NCBI RefSeq assembly: GCF_003248355.1
Contig: NZ_QKWY01000002.1
Location: forward strand, 186,001-250,000
From: Streptomyces sp. AC1-42W
Lineage (GTDB): Bacteria > Actinomycetota > Actinomycetes > Streptomycetales > Streptomycetaceae
Length of the DNA: 64,000 bases
Direction: 5' to 3'
Positions 42,292 to 49,686 of this stretch are shown in pieces. The stretch's first letter is position 1, and each line of letters opens with the position of its first letter. Under the pieces are notes generated by a model. That model saw only the letters and a program-made list of their open reading frames with translations. It did no database searches and was not told the origin of the DNA. The position numbers and the translations under genes were made by a program.

Positions 42292-43935
42292 CTACCAGCG
42301 GAAGGCGGGCAGCACGTACTTGACGTACAGCCACTTCCCGGCGGGCATGCTGCCCGCGTCCACGACCGCTCCGCCGATCCGGGCGTCGGGGGCCTTCGTG
42401 AGCTCCAGCCGGTAGCCGTCGGCGGGGGTCGGCAGCGAGTCGGCCCGCAGCGGCAGGAACGCGGAGAGCGGGGCCGTGGTGGACTCCGGCCGGTCCGAGG
42501 CGATCACACCGTGCCCGGTCTCGGCCTTCGCGGCGAGCCCCACGCGGTAGAGGCGCACCTGCGCGCCCTTCTCCATCACGGAGCGGTCGGCGGAGGGCGG
42601 CAGCAGGAACACGGCGGTGCCGTCGTCGCGCACCTCGTAGCCCGCGGTCACCGTGTACGGGATCTGGACGAGCGCGAGCACGGCCGTGAGCGCCCCGGTG
42701 GCCAGCACCGCGCCGATGCCGAGCCGTACCGATCCCGCGCCGCCGGCCCGCGCCTCGCGCAGGACGCGCAGGAAGCCGCGGCCGAGGTGGTAGCAGAGGT
42801 AGCCGAGCCCGCAGAGCATGAGCCACGCGCCGATGATGCCGATGCGCTGCAGGGCGTCGCCCCACAGGCCGATCGCCGTGGCGATCAGATAGAGCGGGAA
42901 GGCCATGCAGACGAGCCCGAACGGCACGGCCCACCGGCCGAGTTCGGGAAGCCCCCGCGCGTACCGCCCGCCGAACAGCAGCCGGGCCACCGCGCGGCGC
43001 CCGTCGACGAGCGCCCGGTCGCGCAGATGCGGCACGTCGAGGTGGCTCATCAGCGCGATGTAGCCGTCGAGCTTGACGAACGGCATCAGGTTGAGGATGC
43101 CCGCGATGTACGTGACGAACGAGAAGATCAGGAGCCCGTCGCGGGCCTCGCCGGAGAAGAAGAGGGAGGCCGCGGCCGCGCCCCCGGCGATGACGACCTG
43201 GGTGGCGATCCCGGCCAGGGCGACGGCGACCCGCTGCCCCTTGCGCGGCAGCCGCCAGCCGTCCGTCACGTCGCAGAAGAAGGCGGGCGAGAGGTAGAAG
43301 AGCATGACGCCCATGCGCGCCGGGCGCCCCCCGTGGTGGGTGAGGACGGCTCCGTGGCCGAACTCGTGCACGGCGGTCGTGGCCAGGATGCCCACGAAGA
43401 TCGCGAGGTACGTGCCGAGGCCCAGCGGCCGCCCGAGCGCGGCGTTCAGGCCGGCCGACTGGGCCGCGAGCACCATCAGCCCGCCCAGCGCGAGGACGGC
43501 GGCCGCGGCGGTCCCGGCCCGGCCCGCCAGCACCCGGACCAGCGGCGACAGGACCCGCAGCATGCGGTCGGGCCGCAGGATCGTGAACTGCACGGTCATC
43601 GGCGGTATGAACTTGAAGCGGCGGCCGCTCCTGCGGACCGTCTCACCGTTGTCGAGCAGCCGGCCCGACGCCAGCATGTCCACGGCGGTCGAGACCGCGT
43701 CGGCCGTCCACGGCTCGCCGAGGATCTCCGCCAGCAGCGCGTGGTCCCGCGTGCCGTTGAGCGCCAGGGCCAGCCGGGCCAGGTCGGGCTGGACCCGGAG
43801 GTAGCGCGCCGACCCCTGCTGGATCAGCCACGGCGCGCCCTCGGCGGCCGGCTCGTGCACCGAGACATCGGGGGCGAGCCGGGGGCGGGCGAGCAGTTCC
43901 GGGGGCACGGGCGGCGTCTCGGCCTTGGTGGACAT
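42292..43935 (-). CDS. mpaP: Daptide-type M50 intramembrane metalloprotease (MpaP-like)
   Basis: This 547-residue polytopic membrane zinc protease likely removes the daptide leader. After about 110 soluble residues come membrane segments. The zinc motif HEFGH is at 190-194 and the second ligand motif NLMPFVKLDGY (Asp290) follows. The C-terminal 140 residues after the last membrane segment appear extracytoplasmic (GYEVRDDGTAVFLLPP). M50 proteases of this layout are part of characterised daptide clusters. It lies between the exporter and LanKC genes. The symbol is assigned by family and context. Confidence 0.8.
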   Translation of the reverse strand: MSTKAETPPVPPELLARPRLAPDVSVHEPAAEGAPWLIQQGSARYLRVQPDLARLALALNGTRDHALLAEILGEPWTADAVSTAVDMLASGRLLDNGETVRRSGRRFKFIPPMTVQFTILRPDRMLRVLSPLVRVLAGRAGTAAAAVLALGGLMVLAAQSAGLNAALGRPLGLGTYLAIFVGILATTAVHEFGHGAVLTHHGGRPARMGVMLFYLSPAFFCDVTDGWRLPRKGQRVAVALAGIATQVVIAGGAAAASLFFSGEARDGLLIFSFVTYIAGILNLMPFVKLDGYIALMSHLDVPHLRDRALVDGRRAVARLLFGGRYARGLPELGRWAVPFGLVCMAFPLYLIATAIGLWGDALQRIGIIGAWLMLCGLGYLCYHLGRGFLRVLREARAGGAGSVRLGIGAVLATGALTAVLALVQIPYTVTAGYEVRDDGTAVFLLPPSADRSVMEKGAQVRLYRVGLAAKAETGHGVIASDRPESTTAPLSAFLPLRADSLPTPADGYRLELTKAPDARIGGAVVDAGSMPAGKWLYVKYVLPAFRW

Positions 43936-43954
43936 ACGGTCTGCCTGCCTTATC

Positions 43955-44020
43955 AGGTGAGGTCACGAACGCGATCGGATGAGGTCTCGAACGCGTTCAG
44001 GTGAGGTCTCGGACGCGGAA
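43955..44020. repeat. Three 22-bp tandem repeats at the permease 3' end
   Basis: Units at 43955-43976, 43977-43998 and 43999-44020 share the core GTGAGGTC(A/T)CG(A/G)ACGCG, differing at a few positions. On the minus strand each unit would encode Arg-Val/Glu-Arg-Asp/Thr. The permease stop codon falls at the junction of units 2 and 3, so the end of the gene including its stop has been duplicated. One extra base pair change moves the reading frame past the first stop. Confidence 0.85.
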
Positions 44021-44737
44021 GAATCGGTAGGCGGCGAACCCGGCGGCCGCGAGCCAGCCCGCGATGACCAGGAGCGCGACCTGCGGCGAGAGCAGCACAT
44101 GGCCCACGTCCCGGTAGATCGAACTCATGGCGATGGTGAACAGATAGCTCGCCGCCTCCGGCGCCAGCCGCTGGATGCCGGGGTCCATCAGCAGGGTCAG
44201 GGCCATCACCGCGACGACGGCCGCGATCTGGTGGCGGATGATCCAGCCGAGGAAGACGCCCCAGGGCGCGGCGAGCACGTTGCAGACGAACACGCCGAGG
44301 GCGATGAGCGTCGTCTCCTTCGTCCACTCGAAGTCCCGGCCGAAGGTGGACATGACGCCCCAGGCGGACAGCACCGAGCAGACCACGGCGAGCAGTCCGA
44401 AGACGGCGCCCATGACCGCGCCGATCGCCAGCTTGGCGCCGAACAGCCGGGAGCGCCCGGTCAGCAGGACGGAGCGGCTGATCGAGCCGGAGCCGTATTC
44501 ACGGGTGACGACGACCGCGCCGTACAGGGACGCGAAGAGGAAGGTCATCATCCACGCGCGGACGACGTCGTCGGTCACCGACGCGAGGGTCGCGGTGCCG
44601 TTGTCGATGGCCTTGGAGCCCTCGGAGCCGTAACCGAAGCTCGCCATCAGCGACATGTAGATGCCGCAGAGCATCAGCACGAGCCAGGCCTTGCCGGTCC
44701 ACGCCTTGAGCCATTCACCGCGCAGTGCGTCAGACAC
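43997..44737 (-). CDS. Daptide cluster ABC transporter permease
   Basis: This 246-residue ABC-2-like permease has about six membrane segments. It begins SDALRGEWLKAWTGKAWLVL, typical of this permease class, and ends FRVRDLT. GTG 44737 overlaps the ATPase gene by 8 bp. It pairs with that ATPase to export the mature peptides or confer immunity. A 22-bp tandem repeat covers its stop codon. Confidence 0.85.
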   Translation of the reverse strand: MSDALRGEWLKAWTGKAWLVLMLCGIYMSLMASFGYGSEGSKAIDNGTATLASVTDDVVRAWMMTFLFASLYGAVVVTREYGSGSISRSVLLTGRSRLFGAKLAIGAVMGAVFGLLAVVCSVLSAWGVMSTFGRDFEWTKETTLIALGVFVCNVLAAPWGVFLGWIIRHQIAAVVAVMALTLLMDPGIQRLAPEAASYLFTIAMSSIYRDVGHVLLSPQVALLVIAGWLAAAGFAAYRFFRVRDLT

Positions 44738-45458
44738 GGGCCCCCCCGGCGGTTCCGGCCAGTTCGAAGAAACGGTCTTCCAGGCGCTCGGCGCCGTCGC
44801 CGGTGAGCTGCGACAGCTCGCCCGCGAAGCGCAGCGTGCGCTGGAGGATCACGACGTCGTCGACGGTCTGCTCGACCTCGGCGAGGAGGTGGCTGGAGAG
44901 CAGGATGGTCCGGCCCTCCGCCGCGAAGGAGCGCAGCAGTTCGCGCAGCCAGCGGATGCCGTCCGGGTCGAGGCCGTTGACCGGCTCGTCCAGGACGAGG
45001 AGCTCGGGGTCGGGGAGCAGCGCGGTGGCGAGCGCCAGGCGCTGCTTCATGCCGGTGGAGTAGCCCTTGACCTTGCGGTCGGCGCCGTCGGTGAGGCCGA
45101 CCTGGTCGAGCACCTCGTCGACGCGGGACAGCGGCAGGCCCAGGGTGCGCGCCCAGATCCGCAGGTCGCGGCGGCCGGTCGTGCCCGGCATCGGACCGGT
45201 CGAATCCATGCTGACGCCCACCCGTCGGGCGGCGTCCGGCAGCTTCTCGTACGGCTGTCCGAAGAGCGTGGCGTGCCCGGTGGTGGCGCGGGCGAGGCCG
45301 AGGAGGACGCGCAGGGCGGTGCTCTTGCCGGCCCCGTTGCGGCCGAGGAGACCGACGATACGGCCGGGGCGGACGGCGAAGGAGAGGTCCTCGACGGCGG
45401 TCAGCGCGCCGAACCGCTTCGTCACCCCGTGGAATTCGATGACCGCGGGCTCGCTCAC
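44730..45458 (-). CDS. Daptide cluster ABC transporter ATPase
   Basis: This 242-residue ABC ATPase, starting at GTG 45458 (SEPAVIEFHGVTKRFGALTA), has Walker A GRNGAGKST, signature STGMKQRLA, Walker B LLVLDEPVNGLD and the H-loop LLSSHLL. It overlaps the small membrane protein gene by 4 bp (GTGA) and the permease by 8 bp. Two-component ABC exporters of this kind accompany known daptide clusters. Confidence 0.92.
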   Translation of the reverse strand: MSEPAVIEFHGVTKRFGALTAVEDLSFAVRPGRIVGLLGRNGAGKSTALRVLLGLARATTGHATLFGQPYEKLPDAARRVGVSMDSTGPMPGTTGRRDLRIWARTLGLPLSRVDEVLDQVGLTDGADRKVKGYSTGMKQRLALATALLPDPELLVLDEPVNGLDPDGIRWLRELLRSFAAEGRTILLSSHLLAEVEQTVDDVVILQRTLRFAGELSQLTGDGAERLEDRFFELAGTAGGARV

Positions 45459-45661
45459 GGCTGCTCCTGACCGCGGTTGCCCCTGACCGCGGCGGCTCCG
45501 ACCAGGGCGGAGGCCCCCGCGATGGCAAAGACGATGACGGCGGTCACGACAATCCGTGACGAACCGTCCAGTTCGAGTGCGGTCGCGACGGCGGCCAGTG
45601 CGACCAGCACGCCGAGACCGGCGACGGACAGGGCGAGGCCGACGGCGCTCCTGCGGTTCAT
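45455..45661 (-). CDS. Small two-helix membrane protein of the daptide operon
   Basis: This 68-residue protein from ATG 45661 (MNRRSAVGLALSVAGLGVLV) has two predicted membrane helices (about 5-27 and 34-57) and a charged tail. Its stop overlaps the ATPase start, so it is cotranslated with the exporter. It could be an immunity or export accessory protein; no known family is recognised. It is not precursor-like, since it lacks the conserved leader motif and the C-terminal Thr. Confidence 0.7.
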   Translation of the reverse strand: MNRRSAVGLALSVAGLGVLVALAAVATALELDGSSRIVVTAVIVFAIAGASALVGAAAVRGNRGQEQP

Positions 45662-45705
45662 GTCTCTCCTCCACCTCATGGTGTTCGGTACTGTGCTCAC
45701 TGGGC

Positions 45706-45746
45706 CGATGCCGTGGTGGCGGATGCTGCCCGTCACCACGGCATCG
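45706..45746 (-). terminator. Hairpin downstream of daptide precursor 1
   Basis: A perfect 13-bp stem (CGATGCCGTGGTG at 45706-45718 and its complement at 45734-45746) with a 15-nt loop lies 21 bp past the precursor stop and before the exporter genes. It probably attenuates transcription or protects the precursor mRNA from 3' decay, so that precursors are made in excess of enzymes. Confidence 0.6.
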
Positions 45747-45767
45747 ACGCTCAGCTACTTCTCAGCA

Positions 45768-45938
45768 TCAGGTGGCGATGCTGACGGCCACGCTGACCGC
45801 GGCGCTGGCCGCGGCGACACCGCTGATCGCGACGCCGATCGCGACTCCGGTCCAGAACCCCGGAGCGTCCATGGCCTCCAGCTCCTGCATGCCCAGTTCG
45901 AGCAGCGGAGCGATCTCCTTGGTCTCTTCCATGATCAT
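45768..45938 (-). CDS. mpaA1: Daptide precursor peptide 1 (Cys-free, C-terminal Thr)
   Basis: This 56-residue precursor has a leader with LLELGMQELEAMDAPG (residues 12-27), shared with precursor 2 and typical of daptide precursors. The hydrophobic core from about residue 28 is rich in Ala/Val/Ile/Ser and ends Val-Ser-Ile-Ala-Thr. The C-terminal Thr is the residue converted to a dimethylated diamine in daptides. There is no Cys. Start ATG 45938 is chosen because GAGAGG lies 8 nt upstream; ATG 45932 is too far away. The core has five Ser and two Thr that LanKC could act on. It is easily missed by gene callers. Confidence 0.85.
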   Translation of the reverse strand: MIMEETKEIAPLLELGMQELEAMDAPGFWTGVAIGVAISGVAAASAAVSVAVSIAT

Positions 45939-46023
45939 GTGTCACACCTCTCTTCGTGATGAGTGGTCGGTCGGTACCCGGAAGTGGTGGCCGCCCGGTA
46001 CGGGGGCCGCCTCTCCCCGGAAC

Positions 46024-46185
46024 TCAGGTGAGGAGCGACACCGAGACGGCGGCGCTGCCGTAGGCGGCCGAGGCGCTGACGATCACGCCGACGACCACGC
46101 CGATGCCCGTCGCCCAGCCCGGCGCGTCCATGGCCTCGAGCTCCTGCATACCGAGTTCGAGCAGCGGCTCGGGAGTCTCCTGCAT
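46024..46185 (-). CDS. mpaA2: Daptide precursor peptide 2 (Cys-free, C-terminal Thr)
   Basis: This 53-residue precursor begins MQETPEPLLELGMQELEAMD; the leader motif LLELGMQELEAMDAPG is identical to precursor 1. The core (after APG, about residue 24 on) starts with Trp and continues with Gly/Val/Ile/Ser/Ala, ending Ser-Val-Ser-Leu-Leu-Thr. The C-terminal Thr is kept and no Cys is present. A strong AAGGAGGGGAC ribosome site precedes ATG 46185, stronger than that of precursor 1. Amphipathic helical cores are expected to act on membranes, as described for daptides. Confidence 0.86.
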   Translation of the reverse strand: MQETPEPLLELGMQELEAMDAPGWATGIGVVVGVIVSASAAYGSAAVSVSLLT

Positions 46186-46264
46186 GTCCCCTCCTTCTTG
46201 TCATGTTGCGTACTTTTCATCCCCCGCCGCGCCTCCCCGTCACCGGATGAGCGCGGTGGAAGTC

Positions 46265-47539
46265 CTAGGTGGCCGGGGCCAGTCGCTCCCCGGCGGGGCG
46301 GGCTGCGGCGCCCGCCCGCGGCCGGACCGGGCCCGGAGCGGGGCCGGGCTCCATCACGGTCGCCCGCAGCAGCCTCAGCACCTCCGCGTGGCCGAGGCCG
46401 CCCAGCATCGGCAGCCCCGCGCCCCACACCCGGACGATGCGGTGCGCGAGCGCCGCGGTCGCCCCGGGGGCGGCGGTGACGCGCCGTCCGACGCCCCAGG
46501 CGTCGATGAGCGCGGCCACTCCGTCCGCCGGGTCGGCGGGCAGCGGCTGCCCCGCCCCGGCGCGGACGGCGGACCACAGCCCGCGCAGCCGCCGCCGGGA
46601 GCCGAGGCGGGTCTCGCCCCGGTCGATGGCCCGCCACAGCGGTGGCAGCAGTGCGGCGACCGCCGTCATCTTCCGCAGTCCGAGCACGGTGGAGAGCTCG
46701 TTGGCGACCAGCCAGCCCTTGACGGCGTACGGGTCGCGCTCGTCGTGGAAGTGCCGGGTGTGGATCTCGGCGCTGAGCCGGGCCGCGCGCTCCCGCTGGG
46801 CCGTCGTGGCCGGCCCTCCGGTCCGGGTCGCGGCCACGACCTCGTAGCCGAGGCCCAGCAGCTCCGCCGCCACCGCCCGCACCCGCGCGTCCGGCTCCGG
46901 CTGGTCGGCGTGGTCCCCGATGTAGGGGCTGACCAGGCGGAAGAACGCCTCCAGGACGCCCTCGACGAACAGGTGCCTGGGCAGCGTCGCGGTGGCGAGC
47001 GGCTCGCGCACCGCGAACTCGGGCCGCAGTTCGGCCGCCATGACGAGCCGTTTGGCGTCCGGGTAGCCGAGGCAGGCCACCGCGCTGGCCTCCGAACCCG
47101 TGCCGATGGTGGTCGGCACGGCGATCAGCGGCATCGGGCGCGGCGGTACGCGGGTGAGGACGACGAGTCCGGAGCGCTGGGGCACGGTCAGCCGGCCCGC
47201 GACCGCCCGGCCGGCGGCGGCCAGCGTCGCCAGCTTCGCCCGGTCGAGCAGCGCGCCGCCCCCCAGGGCGAACACCCTCGCCGCGCCCTCCAGCCGGGTG
47301 GCGAGCGCGAGTACGTCGTCCAGGTCTCCGGCGCCGGTCAGCGTCAGGGACTCGTACGGGCGCGCGCCCAGCACCGCGGTCAGGCCGCGGTGGACCGGGG
47401 TGTCCAGGACACCGCCGTCCACGAGCAGGACGGTGCGGCCGGGGGCGTTCAGCCCGGGGTCCCGTCCGATGCGGGCGGCCAGCGCGTCGGTCCCGGTGAG
47501 GGTGACGCGGTCGGGTGGCGGGAGCACGGCCGCGGTCAT
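46265..47539 (-). CDS. mpaC: MpaC-like daptide dehydrogenase (iron-alcohol dehydrogenase fold)
   Basis: This 424-residue protein of the iron-containing alcohol dehydrogenase superfamily is expected to oxidise the C-terminal Thr side chain and trigger decarboxylation to a ketone. The NAD-binding GGGALLD is at 93-99 and PTTIGTGSEAS at 142-152. The metal-binding Asp/His set of the family is not recognisable: the usual D-x-x-x-H region reads VEGVLEAF (192-199) and the later His region reads ANELSTVLGLRKMTA (279-293). It overlaps the aminotransferase gene by 4 bp (ATGA). The symbol is assigned by context with precursors and MpaB/D/M homologues. Confidence 0.8.
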   Translation of the reverse strand: MTAAVLPPPDRVTLTGTDALAARIGRDPGLNAPGRTVLLVDGGVLDTPVHRGLTAVLGARPYESLTLTGAGDLDDVLALATRLEGAARVFALGGGALLDRAKLATLAAAGRAVAGRLTVPQRSGLVVLTRVPPRPMPLIAVPTTIGTGSEASAVACLGYPDAKRLVMAAELRPEFAVREPLATATLPRHLFVEGVLEAFFRLVSPYIGDHADQPEPDARVRAVAAELLGLGYEVVAATRTGGPATTAQRERAARLSAEIHTRHFHDERDPYAVKGWLVANELSTVLGLRKMTAVAALLPPLWRAIDRGETRLGSRRRLRGLWSAVRAGAGQPLPADPADGVAALIDAWGVGRRVTAAPGATAALAHRIVRVWGAGLPMLGGLGHAEVLRLLRATVMEPGPAPGPVRPRAGAAARPAGERLAPAT

Positions 47540-48864
47540 GCCGTCGCCCGCCCGGTGTTCGCCAGGTGGGCGTCGAGCCCCGCCCGCACGCAGGCGAACA
47601 GTTCGGCGGCCTCGGCCTCGGTGTAGGTGAGCGCCGGGATGAGCTGGACGCCGTGCAGGCCGGGGTGGACGATCGCGCCCGCCCGCCGGATCTCCGTGAC
47701 GAGCGCGGGGACCTCGGTCAGCGGGAAGGGTTCGGTGCCGTCGGGTTCCGCCGTGAGACGGACCGAGCGGAAGCAGCCGCGCCCCGTGGACCCGCTCACG
47801 TAGGGGTGGGTGGCGGCCAGCGCGTCGAGTTCGCGGGTGAGCGTCTCGCCGAGCACGCGGGCCCGCGCCACCACGTCCAGGCGGCTCATCTCGGCGAGCG
47901 TCGCGAGGATCGTCGCGCAGGTGACGGGCGTCCCGGCCTGGGTCTCGCCGTGGCTCAGGAGCGCCCCGGCCTCGTGGAAGGCGTCGGCGACGGTACGGGC
48001 GGCGATGACGGCGGCGGCCGCGCTGGTGCCGTTCGTCAGCCCCTTGGACACGATCATCAGGTCGGGCGGCGCCGGCCAGCGCTGCGAGGCGAAGAAGTCG
48101 CCGGTCCGGCCGAAGCCGGTCGCGACCTCGTCCGCGACGAGCAGGAAGCCGTGCTCCTCGCGCAGCCGGAGCAGGTCCGCGATGTACGCGTCGTCGAGCG
48201 GGATCGCGCCGGAGCCGAGCACCGGCTCGACGACGACGGCGGCGATCTGGGCGCCCTGCCGGGCCAGGAGCCGCTCCAGCTCCCCGGCGTCGTTCGGGGG
48301 CACGTGCCGCACGAGCCGCTGGTCGACCCCGTACAGCTGCTGGCCCAGGTCCTCGCCGGTGAGGGCGAAGCCGCCGAAGGTCAGCCCGTGGTAGCTGCCG
48401 CGCAGGCCGACGACGACCTTGCGGCGCTCCTGGCCGCGCAGCGCGTGGTAGTGCCGGGCGACCTTCATGGCGAGGTCGTTCGCCGCTCCGCCGGAGGTCG
48501 AGAACAGCACCCGGCCGTAGTGCCCGGCGCCCGCGACGTCCACCAGGGCCTCGGCGGCGCGGCGCGCGTACACGTTCTCGTAGCGGAAGGTGCTGAGGTA
48601 GGAGGCGTTGAGCAGGGCCTCGGCGCCGGCCCGGGCCACCGCCTCGTTGCCGTAGCCGAGGTTGGTGTTCCACAGGCCGCTGGAGCCGCAGAGCAGTTCC
48701 CGGCCGTCGGCGAAGCGGACCCGGACGCCCCGGGCCGAGACGGTGCACAGCTCGTCCTTGCCGTGGTGCTCGGGGGGCAGGAGGTTGGGCCAGAGGGCGG
48801 CGGTGCCCGGACCGGCCGTCTCCGGACCGGTGGCCCGGCCGGTGTGCGTATCCGTCGTGGTCAT
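47536..48864 (-). CDS. mpaD: MpaD-like daptide aminotransferase
   Basis: This 442-residue class III PLP aminotransferase has VVVEPVLGSGAIPLDD, LLVADEVATGFGRTG (cofactor Asp) and LMIVSKGLTNG with the Schiff-base Lys, all intact. In daptide biosynthesis the enzyme converts the C-terminal ketone left by oxidative decarboxylation into an amine. It overlaps mpaC and mpaM by 4 bp each, so the four core enzymes are translationally coupled. Confidence 0.88.
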   Translation of the reverse strand: MTTTDTHTGRATGPETAGPGTAALWPNLLPPEHHGKDELCTVSARGVRVRFADGRELLCGSSGLWNTNLGYGNEAVARAGAEALLNASYLSTFRYENVYARRAAEALVDVAGAGHYGRVLFSTSGGAANDLAMKVARHYHALRGQERRKVVVGLRGSYHGLTFGGFALTGEDLGQQLYGVDQRLVRHVPPNDAGELERLLARQGAQIAAVVVEPVLGSGAIPLDDAYIADLLRLREEHGFLLVADEVATGFGRTGDFFASQRWPAPPDLMIVSKGLTNGTSAAAAVIAARTVADAFHEAGALLSHGETQAGTPVTCATILATLAEMSRLDVVARARVLGETLTRELDALAATHPYVSGSTGRGCFRSVRLTAEPDGTEPFPLTEVPALVTEIRRAGAIVHPGLHGVQLIPALTYTEAEAAELFACVRAGLDAHLANTGRATA

Positions 48865-49679
48865 GCCGCGACCTCCACTTCGAGGAGTGTGCTGTGATGG
48901 CGCTCGCCGACCGGGGGCAGCGGGTGACGGGCGGCGACCCGAAGACCGCTCGCGTTCAGCTCCGCCTCCAGCCGGTCGGCGGGGAGCACCCGGATGCTGG
49001 TGAGGCCCACCCGTACCGGGCCCTCGTCGTACCGGGCCGGGAAGATCGAGACGACGCGGGCCTCCATGCCGGGTTCCCAGTACTCGAACATCCGGTAGTC
49101 GTTGCCCGCCGCCGTGCTGAAGTTCAACTCCCGCTCGGCGGGGCCCGATCCGTCCAGGTCGACCGTGGTGAGCAGGAACCTGCCGCCGGGTGCCAGGTGC
49201 CGGCGCACGGAGGCGTAGAGCCCCGCCCGGCCGGTCTCGTCCAGCAGCGAGATCGAGGTGGTGGCCAGGACCACGCAGGCGAAGGCGCTCCCCAGCGCGA
49301 AGTCGCTCATGTCGCCCTGGACGAGCGTGGCGCGGCCCCGCAGCCCGGCCGGGGCCTTGCCGAGGCGTTCGCGCAGCAGGTCGAGCATGCTCGGGGAGAG
49401 TTCGAGCGCGGTGACCTCGCGCCCCAGGGCGAGCAGCGGCATCGTGAGCCGGCCCGAGCCCGCCGCGAGGTCGAGCACGGGTCCGGGGGCGGTGCCCCGG
49501 ACGAGGGAGATCAGCTCCCGCACCTCGTGGTGGTCCTGTTGTGCCAGCTCGTGGTAGATCGAGGAGCCGTCCTCGTCGTAGAGGCTGCAGCACTCGGCGC
49601 GCTCGCCGAGTTCGGCGAGGAGCGTGGCCGCCCGTCCGGCGATGCCGGCCTCCGGCAGCGCGATCCCGTCCGTTCTCAT
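48861..49679 (-). CDS. mpaM: MpaM-like daptide N-methyltransferase
   Basis: This 272-residue class I SAM-dependent methyltransferase has motif I VLDLAAGSGRLTMPLLALG near residues 68-86, followed by VTALELSPSML and LVQGDMSDF. It would dimethylate the new C-terminal amine. The N-terminal Tyr/Cys segment ECCSLYDEDGSSIYHELAQQ is probably substrate-related. Start ATG 49679 lies 7 bp after the mpaB stop. Confidence 0.86.
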   Translation of the reverse strand: MRTDGIALPEAGIAGRAATLLAELGERAECCSLYDEDGSSIYHELAQQDHHEVRELISLVRGTAPGPVLDLAAGSGRLTMPLLALGREVTALELSPSMLDLLRERLGKAPAGLRGRATLVQGDMSDFALGSAFACVVLATTSISLLDETGRAGLYASVRRHLAPGGRFLLTTVDLDGSGPAERELNFSTAAGNDYRMFEYWEPGMEARVVSIFPARYDEGPVRVGLTSIRVLPADRLEAELNASGLRVAARHPLPPVGERHHSTLLEVEVAA

Positions 49680-49686
49680 GCCCGCG

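Noticed and set aside
45455..45661. Third daptide precursor
   Set aside because: The peptide has two membrane helices but lacks the conserved leader motif and does not end in Thr; it overlaps the ATPase gene like an exporter accessory.
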